Source of the DNA: an uncultured Acetatifactor sp.
Lineage (GTDB): Bacteria; Bacillota; Clostridia; Lachnospirales; Lachnospiraceae
Assembly (NCBI GenBank): GCA_910584435.1
Contig: CAJUAP010000032.1
Span: forward strand, 1,647-39,307
Direction of reading: 5' to 3'
DNA length: 37,661 bases
In this document: positions 8,566 to 15,439 of the stretch, piece by piece
Layout of the letters: each line of letters begins with the position of its first letter
How positions within the stretch are numbered: position 1 is the first letter of the stretch
Translations under genes and position numbers: made by a program
The notes under the pieces: generated by a model
Told to the model about the DNA's origin: nothing
The model's database searches: none
The model's input: the letters and a program-made list of their open reading frames with translations, nothing else

Positions 8566-10719
8566 TTAAAGCTCCGCAAAAGTGGTATCATACGGCGCAA
8601 TGGTCACGGTCTTCTCTCCCCATTCGGTTGGAATGACAGCGGTCTGCTCCTTATCACTGTTATTGATAATAACCAGCTTCCTGCTCTCCGGATAGTAAGC
8701 ACATTCCGTATAGAGATTATCCGTCATGTACAAACCTTCTATGCCTTCTCCTCCTGCATAGCGGATCAACTGGTACAGCATACGGGTATTCTCCAGATTT
8801 ACCTGGAAGGATGCCAGATAGATACCTTTGCCTTTTCCAAATGTATTGACGCTCACCAGGGGCTTATCCCCTTCCGCCATCAGTACTTTTGCCCTGCCGT
8901 CTGTCAGATACAAATGCTCCTTGGAGGCCACGCTTGCGCCTGCGGGCAGTATGCCTTCTCCGTCCTCCGCCTCAAATGCCCATTTCCCATGGCAGACCCT
9001 GGCTCCGGTATCCTTGTCAATTCCCAGTACATGGGCCATACGGAAGTATTGATCATATCCTTCCACAGCAGAAGGCTCATTGACGCCGATGAAAGCGCCG
9101 CCCTCATATACCCACTTGGTCAAAAGGGTCACAACCTCTTCGTCCTTCCAGTTCTCGCCGCCGCTCCAGGCGCTTCCGGCATAACCGGCATTGATCACCA
9201 CATCCACATCTGCAAGCGCTCCGGCCTTCACGTCCTCAAAGGAAATGAAACGCACATCCACCGGCAGACCGGACAATGCCTCGTTAATATGAATCAGGTC
9301 ATGCATATAGGTCTCATGGAAATGCCCCGACAAAGTCCAGGAGCGAAGCGCACCCCAGCTGTGCAGCACAGCCACCTTCGTCCGAATGGTATAAGGCTTG
9401 CCCGCATCATGGAAAGAAGCAATCAGACGGAATTCATCCGCAACCTTCTCAATATAATCACAGAAATCCGGGAAATCTTCCACCAGATGCAGATATCCTC
9501 CCAGGCCGATTCTGTCAATCTTCGCCCTGAGCAATGCTCTTCTGACACTGTTCCAATATTTCTTGGCATCCAGGGTAGGATCGCCGCCCTCCGCAAAGGT
9601 AGGGGCACCGCCCAATCCCACAGGGAAAAGGTAAGGATGCAGACGAAGCTCATGGGTTGGAACATCCACTCCTGCACAGAGCCTTGCCTCATAGCCGGAG
9701 AATACACATTTAATCAGCCCGTCAAAGCCAAACTCCTGGAACCTTCCGTTATACGGCTCTACTCCTACCCAGCTGTCATCATAGAATACATATGCCTTCT
9801 TGCCATACTCATGAACCATGTCAATCAGCTTCCTGCCAAAGGAAATAACAAACTCATTCACAAAGGCCATCCAGTCGGCCTTCTTCCGGCTGCCCGGCAT
9901 ATGGGTCACATGAAGCTGCCCCTTGTTGATGAAATCCTCCGCTGTCATGGCATATCCGTATTTTTTCTCGAATTCATCCAGGGCCAGCGCACTGACAGTA
10001 TAATCATAAGAACCCCAGTCCGAGAAAAGATGGCGGTTTCTTTCGCTGCTGCCCCATATCCATACAAAATTATAGAACATGGAAGTAAAACGCACCACTG
10101 TAGTATCAGGATGTGTCTCACACCAATTCTTCATCCATCCCAGCATGTACTCCTGGGTCTCCGGGTACCTGGGGTCAATCTGCATCAAATGCTCCTTATC
10201 CCAGTTATTTGTGGTATGATTATACATGGAGATTTCTTCCCAGATACGATATGCCAGGAAGCTCACCGTATACTTATGAAAGGGCACAACTCCTTTTACC
10301 GTAACCGTACCGGCTTCTTTGCCGTAACTCCACTGAGAAGCATCCACCTTTTCATTTACGGTTCTGTCATAGACCTCCCAATACTTGAAAGCCGCCTCCG
10401 TATCATTTATCCTGAACTGCTCTTCAAAAAAGCTCTCCATTAAATCAATGGTGATTTCATCACCTTCCGCCACCTTCGCCGGTGTACATAAGAAAGTCTG
10501 CTGCAGCTTATCCGGATTCTTCTTCGCCCACTCATTATGGTCGCGGATAATACATATTGTGGAATAAATTCCATAACCGGCATGTACAATTTCATCCGAC
10601 AGCACCGTACCGTCACTGTCCCTGATAACATCAGCCCCCCACTTCTCAGCCATCTTCAATGTCAGCTTCTCATACCCTGACTCTCCCGGGAGCGTAAAAC
10701 CACCTTTTGTTTTCGACAT
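8566..10719 (-). CDS. GH112 beta-galactoside phosphorylase
   Basis: A 717-aa cytosolic phosphorylase of family GH112. Family landmarks include the N-terminal FTLPGESGYEKLT, HNEW at 61-64, HKYTVSFLAYRIWEEISMYNH around 148-168, and FYDDSWVGVEPY around 312-323, where D315 aligns with the general acid of bifidobacterial lacto-N-biose phosphorylase. GH112 enzymes release galactose 1-phosphate from Gal-beta-1,3-HexNAc or, in a clostridial subgroup, Gal-beta-1,4-rhamnose. The neighbouring GH105 and rhamnogalacturonan esterase favour the latter, as an inference. The ATG at 10719 has GGAGGAGG a few bases upstream; an upstream in-frame start at 10851 would read through the leader hairpin. No transporter or lnpBCD-like genes are adjacent. 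Confidence 0.93.
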   Translation of the reverse strand: MSKTKGGFTLPGESGYEKLTLKMAEKWGADVIRDSDGTVLSDEIVHAGYGIYSTICIIRDHNEWAKKNPDKLQQTFLCTPAKVAEGDEITIDLMESFFEEQFRINDTEAAFKYWEVYDRTVNEKVDASQWSYGKEAGTVTVKGVVPFHKYTVSFLAYRIWEEISMYNHTTNNWDKEHLMQIDPRYPETQEYMLGWMKNWCETHPDTTVVRFTSMFYNFVWIWGSSERNRHLFSDWGSYDYTVSALALDEFEKKYGYAMTAEDFINKGQLHVTHMPGSRKKADWMAFVNEFVISFGRKLIDMVHEYGKKAYVFYDDSWVGVEPYNGRFQEFGFDGLIKCVFSGYEARLCAGVDVPTHELRLHPYLFPVGLGGAPTFAEGGDPTLDAKKYWNSVRRALLRAKIDRIGLGGYLHLVEDFPDFCDYIEKVADEFRLIASFHDAGKPYTIRTKVAVLHSWGALRSWTLSGHFHETYMHDLIHINEALSGLPVDVRFISFEDVKAGALADVDVVINAGYAGSAWSGGENWKDEEVVTLLTKWVYEGGAFIGVNEPSAVEGYDQYFRMAHVLGIDKDTGARVCHGKWAFEAEDGEGILPAGASVASKEHLYLTDGRAKVLMAEGDKPLVSVNTFGKGKGIYLASFQVNLENTRMLYQLIRYAGGEGIEGLYMTDNLYTECAYYPESRKLVIINNSDKEQTAVIPTEWGEKTVTIAPYDTTFAEL

Positions 10720-10736
10720 TTTCCTCCTCCTATTCC

Positions 10737-10788
10737 AGTTCCCGCTTGTGGGAACTTGTTCCGAGACTGTTTTAAATTTCCTCTTGAC
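10737..10788 (-). promoter_or_regulatory. Leader hairpin and conserved leader motif of GH112 gene
   Basis: AGTTCCC (10737-10743) and GGGAACT (10750-10756) form a hairpin just before the RBS. Next to it, 10758-10788 (GTTCCGAGACTGTTTT...CCTCTTGAC) matches 23160-23191, the leader of a transfer-operon gene, at nearly all positions. It therefore looks like a short member of the leader-element family described at 23073-23220. Confidence 0.7.
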
Positions 10789-10847
10789 ATTTCTTAGCCG
10801 GACTGTTCTCATGACATCTATTTGTTTCACATAGCCCCTTGATCGTT

Positions 10848-11189
10848 TCATTGACCATATTCACTGATCACCTGTATCTTGCCAATGATATGACGATTAA
10901 ATGTCTCCAATTCTTCCGCCATAACCCACAGCTCCTGATGATACCCGGCCCCAACCGTATGAATTTCAAACTGCTGAACATAGGCATCATCCACCTCAAA
11001 TCTTGTCACATAACCCTTGTGGTCATCATTATATTTCACATTCCACTGCGACGCAATCTCCGCTGCGTATTTTTCATTTACCACCGGATAAAATATCGGC
11101 TGCTCCGGCAATCTCGGCGGATACTTCCGATAACCGCTTTCTCTGATCAAATCCAGCTCCTTTGAGCCCACCGGCCTGTACAACACCAT
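10848..11189 (-). CDS. Small conserved protein (ADP-ribosylation/crystallin J1-like label)
   Basis: A 113-aa soluble protein. MVLYRPVGSKELDLI at the start, PPRLPEQPIFYPV in the middle and ELWVMAEELETFNRHIIGKI near the end match my memory of a small Firmicute family often labelled ADP-ribosylation/crystallin J1; that label says little about function. I chose the ATG at 11189 because AGGGGG sits 6 nt upstream; an in-frame ATG at 11213 has no clear RBS. It lies between the esterase and the GH112 gene on the same strand, 128 nt before the latter. Whether it belongs to the sugar pathway is unknown. Confidence 0.65.
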   Translation of the reverse strand: MVLYRPVGSKELDLIRESGYRKYPPRLPEQPIFYPVVNEKYAAEIASQWNVKYNDDHKGYVTRFEVDDAYVQQFEIHTVGAGYHQELWVMAEELETFNRHIIGKIQVISEYGQ

Positions 11190-11239
11190 AGAATACCCCC
11201 TTAGATTCTCCATGGGCTTTGCCCACTCTCATACCGCCG

Positions 11240-11275
11240 TAGAAAATCTTCGCGAAGCGGCCTTTGCCGCAAGCG
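11240..11275. terminator. Large palindrome after esterase gene
   Basis: AGAAAATCT and AGATTTTCT flank an inner CGG-CCTTTG-CCG stem in the 100-nt spacer following the esterase stop. It makes a stable hairpin on either strand but has no good U tract. It may act as an RNA 3'-end stabiliser or be a dispersed palindromic repeat rather than a terminator. Confidence 0.5.
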
Positions 11276-11289
11276 ATGAGATTTTCTTC

Positions 11290-13143
11290 TCACAATTTTA
11301 ATTTCCGGCAGATCTCCACCGCTTCCCCTCTGGTAAGCACCTGCTCCAGGGCCGCACTGCCGTCAGACGCTATCAAATCCAGATAACAGGCCGCTCTTAT
11401 ATACGGCCTGGCAAATTCCCTGCACTTTCCGTCATAGGCACATGGTTTCTCCCACACCTCGCCGGGAACCGCCCTGCGGCTCTTGTATCCGTTGACGGCA
11501 AATACCATAAATTCCTCTAACGTCACATTCCGCAGCGGATAAAATTTCCGATCTTCTACCAGACCGCTGTCAATCATGCCGTTTTGATACGCACATTCCA
11601 CACATCCGGCATACCACTCATGCCCCACCACATCTGTGAACATATCATTATATACATTGGTGGGGAAAAATCTCGCCGTCTTAATAATCATGTCAAGCGC
11701 CGATACTCTGTCCGCCGGCTCCTCAAGCCTGTCTACCTCCGCAAGGAGCAATGCCCCCTCTGCGGGATTTTCCACCTTCTCAAATATCTTCGGCTTCACC
11801 ATAGGCACAATATGCTCCGCCGGTTCCCATGCTCCGAATCCGTCCGTCACACACTCCGCCAGGAAACGATATGCAGACTCCTGACGGCTGCCGCATACTC
11901 TGACAATTTCTTCCGCCACAATCCCTGCCATATAATATGCGCCATAATCATTACTATGGGTGTAATCTCCCGGATAGAAATAAGCTTTGGACGCTTCCAG
12001 CCCCTTCTCTATAATGAATTCCATGCTGCATTTATGAAGATCCACTACCGGCACATTCTCTTCTTCACCGATTTCCAGACAGACCTGTGCATATTCTGCC
12101 AGCAGATCATTATAACTCCCGTCATTTCCCTTCCAGGTATTCCTTGCAATGGGGGTCACTATCAATGGGAAGACACCCTTCTCCCTGCACTCCTTCAGAT
12201 AACGCAGCAGATGATTGCGATATCCCCCCTGAGCCTTCAGCGCTTCCAGCTTCTGATCATTATGCCCGAACTGGAAAAAGCAGTAATCCCCGGTCTTGGC
12301 ATATTGGGCAAGAATATCATAATGCCCTTCCTCCCGAAAGCTGGATGTGGTCAGACCGGAATGGGCATGATTGGACACTGCCAGCTTCTCTGTGAGATAC
12401 CCGGAAATCATCTGTCCCCATCCGCAATAGCTGCATCCGGGCGCATAGGGATAATCCGCGCTCTGATCCGTCACAGTGGAATCACCTGCAATATAGAGTG
12501 TAGGACAGGCTGCTTCCTCCACAATGATCTCGCTGAATTTCGGCTGGTCCGCTAATACGGTAATATCAAGAGACTTATCCTCAAAACGCTTCGTATGCCC
12601 TCTCGGTATAATATCGCACACATTTACTGTCATTGTGTGACGGAATACCGCCTCTCCGTCAACACCGCTGCCGATTTGCTCTATGGGCATACCATCCGCC
12701 GCGGCAATATCACCCCGCCAGCCCAGCCGTCTGCGCCCCGTGAATATCAGCACATCCTTCACAGGCTTCCTGGCTCGTATCACCAAAGTTACCTTATAAT
12801 TTCCCTCACGGGGCACATCTATCTTGAAGGAAAGGGGGATACGCCGGCACTCCCCCTCGAATCCTTCTCCGGTCATCTCTTCCAGACGGCCGATCTCCTT
12901 CTGTGAATCCAGAAAACACCCCGTACTGTCCTCTTCCACAAACGACAAATCCGAATCCTGATACCAGTATACCGTGTCAAACGCCGAATTCAGCTCCGGT
13001 ATCTTCAACAGCTCCTGCTCCCGTCTGTTCTGCTCCGTTACAAATCCATACCCCTTGCCGGGCCGGTATAAGTCCCCGGCGGCAACGCCGATCACATTCG
13101 CTGTACCGGAATCCTGTCCAAACAGGAATCTTCTGTAAAACAT
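11290..13143 (-). CDS. CE12-like rhamnogalacturonan acetylesterase with SLH-like tail
   Basis: A 617-aa protein with three parts. Residues 1-210 form a beta-rich N-terminal domain resembling the accessory domain found before many rhamnogalacturonan acetylesterases. Residues 214-415 are an SGNH/GDSL hydrolase: GDST with Ser222, GHND with Asn295, and DYTHSND with Asp393/His396 as the catalytic pair. This fits removal of acetyl groups from rhamnogalacturonan-I oligosaccharides. Residues 475-617 resemble S-layer-homology repeats (MFTDVVGHEWYAGCVECAY, then FYPLRNVTLEEFMVFAV). No signal peptide is visible, which is odd for an SLH-like tail. Its ATG overlaps the GH105 stop (TAATG), implying translational coupling. 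Confidence 0.87.
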   Translation of the reverse strand: MFYRRFLFGQDSGTANVIGVAAGDLYRPGKGYGFVTEQNRREQELLKIPELNSAFDTVYWYQDSDLSFVEEDSTGCFLDSQKEIGRLEEMTGEGFEGECRRIPLSFKIDVPREGNYKVTLVIRARKPVKDVLIFTGRRRLGWRGDIAAADGMPIEQIGSGVDGEAVFRHTMTVNVCDIIPRGHTKRFEDKSLDITVLADQPKFSEIIVEEAACPTLYIAGDSTVTDQSADYPYAPGCSYCGWGQMISGYLTEKLAVSNHAHSGLTTSSFREEGHYDILAQYAKTGDYCFFQFGHNDQKLEALKAQGGYRNHLLRYLKECREKGVFPLIVTPIARNTWKGNDGSYNDLLAEYAQVCLEIGEEENVPVVDLHKCSMEFIIEKGLEASKAYFYPGDYTHSNDYGAYYMAGIVAEEIVRVCGSRQESAYRFLAECVTDGFGAWEPAEHIVPMVKPKIFEKVENPAEGALLLAEVDRLEEPADRVSALDMIIKTARFFPTNVYNDMFTDVVGHEWYAGCVECAYQNGMIDSGLVEDRKFYPLRNVTLEEFMVFAVNGYKSRRAVPGEVWEKPCAYDGKCREFARPYIRAACYLDLIASDGSAALEQVLTRGEAVEICRKLKL

Positions 13144-14195
13144 TAAAGCGCACCATCCTTTTCTATCTTATCTGACATCAGCAGTGTGGAGAAGAATGCC
13201 AGCACAAGCCCCTGGCCCCAGCCCTGAATCCAGTCCCTGGAAATGCCTCTGTAACCTTCTTTGTCATTCATCACGGCTGTCCCTGCGGACACATTCATCA
13301 CCTTGCCGTCCTCGCTGACATTGGCAAGCAGTCCCTTGATAGCCTTGTTAATGTATTTGGAATGCAGCGGATTGCCCCTGTGAAGCATGGCTGCCGCAAT
13401 TCCTGCAGATGCGGAGATTTCCTCATAGGATTCCGGATCATCCAATACCGTCCTCCACAGACCGTTTTCCGTCTGCAGGGTCTTCAGCGCCGCCAGCTGC
13501 TCATTGAGAGAACCTGCCACATCCATGTATTTCGGATAGAGGTAGCATTTCGGCAGCTCATTGCCCACCTGAGACATGGTATATGCCGCCCACGCATTTG
13601 CACGCCCCCAGTAGATGCCGGACATGTGATTGCCTGCAATATTGTCATACCCATGATAATACAAACCGCTGCTGGGATTCTGCAGATATTTGATATGCCA
13701 GTAATACTGATTCAACGCATCATTAATCATATCCTCATTCTTCTCCATAACGCCCACACGAAGCAGAAGATATGCCGCCATGAACAAAGTATCACACCAC
13801 ACCTGCTCCGGGAAGTCATTCTTTGCAGACACAGTATGCTGCAGTACCCTGTCCCCGAAACGAAGCGCATCCTTATTGATATATGCCATCTTGCTCATGA
13901 GAATATCATAATATTTCTTCTCATTGGTGGCCTGATACAAAGTCACCATACAATGCCCCATGGCACAGGCATTCACAGTCCACACCTTGGGCAGCCCCAA
14001 TTCAATCAGCTCATCCACCCTCTCCTTCAACAGATCCAGATACTCCGTCTTCTGGGTCTTCACATAGGCATCACTGATCCCGTAATACGCCACCCCGCAG
14101 GGCCAGTCCCAGGTCAGATCCATATTCATGGTCTTCCTGACGATCTTATCGATCACCTCTTCCATCTGCTGCTTGTCATACTCCAGCTGTAACAT
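13143..14195 (-). CDS. GH105 unsaturated rhamnogalacturonyl hydrolase
   Basis: A 350-aa (alpha/alpha)6-barrel protein of the YteR/YesR type. It hydrates the double bond of the unsaturated galacturonyl residue left by rhamnogalacturonan lyases and so releases it from rhamnose. VWCDTLFMAAYLLLR carries Asp135, matching the catalytic Asp143 of YteR, and WGRANAW and RDWIQGWGQGLVLAF are family motifs. It lacks a signal peptide and should act in the cytosol. AGGGAGG-like GGAGGG precedes the ATG. It is the first gene of the three- or four-gene sugar cluster, preceded by a promoter-like sequence. Confidence 0.93.
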   Translation of the reverse strand: MLQLEYDKQQMEEVIDKIVRKTMNMDLTWDWPCGVAYYGISDAYVKTQKTEYLDLLKERVDELIELGLPKVWTVNACAMGHCMVTLYQATNEKKYYDILMSKMAYINKDALRFGDRVLQHTVSAKNDFPEQVWCDTLFMAAYLLLRVGVMEKNEDMINDALNQYYWHIKYLQNPSSGLYYHGYDNIAGNHMSGIYWGRANAWAAYTMSQVGNELPKCYLYPKYMDVAGSLNEQLAALKTLQTENGLWRTVLDDPESYEEISASAGIAAAMLHRGNPLHSKYINKAIKGLLANVSEDGKVMNVSAGTAVMNDKEGYRGISRDWIQGWGQGLVLAFFSTLLMSDKIEKDGAL

Positions 14196-14249
14196 AATTC
14201 CCTCCGTTCTGCCTTATGGCACAAAATACTATGTAAGTTCCTATTCTCT

Positions 14250-14278
14250 ATTTTATTCTACCGGACAATTTAAAGCAA
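14250..14278 (-). promoter_or_regulatory. Promoter candidate for the GH105 gene
   Basis: On the minus strand, TTGCTT (14273-14278), a 17-nt spacer and TAAAAT (14250-14255) fit a vegetative promoter, about 55 nt before the GH105 start. Found by eye only. Confidence 0.4.
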
Positions 14279-14331
14279 TCACTTTTTACCATTTCCTGTA
14301 TTTGGACATGCATCTTTCATTACTGTTCACT

Positions 14332-14424
14332 CCGTTCACAGTAACAAGCCTTCGCAGAAGGCTTTAGGCACAGAAATCGCAAAATCAGCGATTTCGCGCA
14401 CAACGACCTTGGGTTTGTCACGCA
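14332..14424. repeat. Multi-hairpin intergenic repeat-like element
   Basis: Three palindromes are packed here: AGCCTTC-GCA-GAAGGCT, GAAATCGC-AAAATCA-GCGATTTC and a TTTGTCACGCAAA core. The style matches dispersed palindromic repeats I have seen in Lachnospiraceae genomes, including one whose minus frame ends in CERSEQ-like residues, as here. It abuts and slightly overlaps the 3' end of the 203-aa gene, supplying its last codons and stop. Confidence 0.5.
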
Positions 14425-15029
14425 AACGACTCCGCATATTGAAAACCGACCTTCTCCATCTCCTGCCTTGCCTGCGCAAAAATCCCCGGATATTGATACC
14501 ATACTTCCGCAAGAGAAGCCTCGGCCATTTGCATATTATCATTATTTATATTAGCCGCTACCGCCCTGTTCCCGTCCATATATATCCTCAAATCATCATC
14601 CGATATCAGCCAGTCACGATAATTGGTAGGAATAGCAAAACTATACCTGGCCCTGCCTTCTTTCATCAGCCCGCAGTTTAGTTCCAGCAGGATATCACAA
14701 TCCCCGCACCAACCCTCAAAATCAATCTGCTTCGTATAGAATTCCTCCAATGTATGCTCTGCCATATCAGGATAATTGTCATTCCCGCATAAATCATAAT
14801 ACATTGTGGTCCATGCCGTTTCAAACAGCTTGTCAAAACAGCGTAAGATATAGTCCACAACCTTTTTTGTGAAATCCAGATTCTGAGCATCCAGCTCCCA
14901 GATCCTTATTCCCAGCTGAATATCCTTCTGAAGATACGGCGTATTCAGCACAAACGGCAGCACCACTTCCGGATATTCCCCCTCTGCCTCCTGCCGCATG
15001 ATAAATTCCCAATCCAAATTATACTGCAT
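14418..15029 (-). CDS. Unknown 203-aa soluble protein
   Basis: I do not recognise a family. The protein is acidic and soluble, with no signal peptide or membrane segment, and contains a WCGDCDILLELNCG segment near residue 107 and YSFAIPTNYRDWLISDDDLRIYMDG near 130-155. AGGAGG lies 10 nt before the ATG at 15029; a TTG at 15032 lies at a better 7-nt spacing and could be the true start, adding one residue. The last codons lie inside a palindromic repeat, so the C terminus may have been altered by repeat insertion. It precedes the GH105 gene on the same strand but with a 222-nt spacer, so membership of that operon is unclear. Confidence 0.7.
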   Translation of the reverse strand: MQYNLDWEFIMRQEAEGEYPEVVLPFVLNTPYLQKDIQLGIRIWELDAQNLDFTKKVVDYILRCFDKLFETAWTTMYYDLCGNDNYPDMAEHTLEEFYTKQIDFEGWCGDCDILLELNCGLMKEGRARYSFAIPTNYRDWLISDDDLRIYMDGNRAVAANINNDNMQMAEASLAEVWYQYPGIFAQARQEMEKVGFQYAESFA

Positions 15030-15032
15030 CAA

Positions 15033-15439
15033 ATAATATCCTCCTTCCCAAAATATGACTGATTACCATTCCATCATAGCACATGATTCAGGCCGGCACA
15101 ATTCTTTTTACTGCTGCTTTCTACCCGTCTCTGATTTCCATACCGGAATCGTTTTCTATATTTTTCAGCCAGTCTGCCGGCTCCATTTCATACACCATAT
15201 GACAATTATCCGGAAACGGAAGCATTTGTCATTAAAATAGTTCATATATTAAGATAAAAATAATTCAACTTTGTCCTTTGTATATTTTCTTTAAAATCAT
15301 CTATTATTGCTTTTTTAATAATATTTGTAGAATAAAATCAATCAATAAATTAATAAAAAATAATACTTGCATATTACACCATAATATGTTACCATTTTTA
15401 AATCAAGTGAAGAGAAACGAAACAGAAAAGAGGACGATC
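15033..15439. other. Divergent AT-rich spacer upstream of leuA
   Basis: A 407-nt non-coding stretch, very AT-rich after 15240. A 34-codon minus-strand reading frame (15121-15225) has no RBS and is not called. The leuA-proximal half carries two related sites, 15317-15334 and 15359-15376 (AATAATAYTTGYA core), spaced 42 bp start to start. No T-box, Leu-rich leader peptide or attenuator was recognised. TTGCAT at 15368 could be part of a promoter, but no convincing -10 partner is seen. Confidence 0.5.

Noticed and set aside
8485..10443. 652-codon open frame on the plus strand opposite the GH112 gene
   Set aside because: It is antisense to a clear enzyme gene, has no domain, and its His/Ile-rich composition is typical of the mirror of a biased coding strand.
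13362..14192. 276-codon plus-strand frame opposite the GH105 gene
   Set aside because: Antisense to a well-supported gene, without RBS or recognisable domain.
15121..15225. 34-codon minus-strand frame MLPFPDNCHMVYEM...
   Set aside because: It looks protein-like but is too short and has no ribosome binding site; perhaps a decayed fragment.
15241..15439. T-box or leucine leader-peptide attenuator upstream of leuA
   Set aside because: I found no T-box consensus, terminator/antiterminator pair or run of leucine codons.
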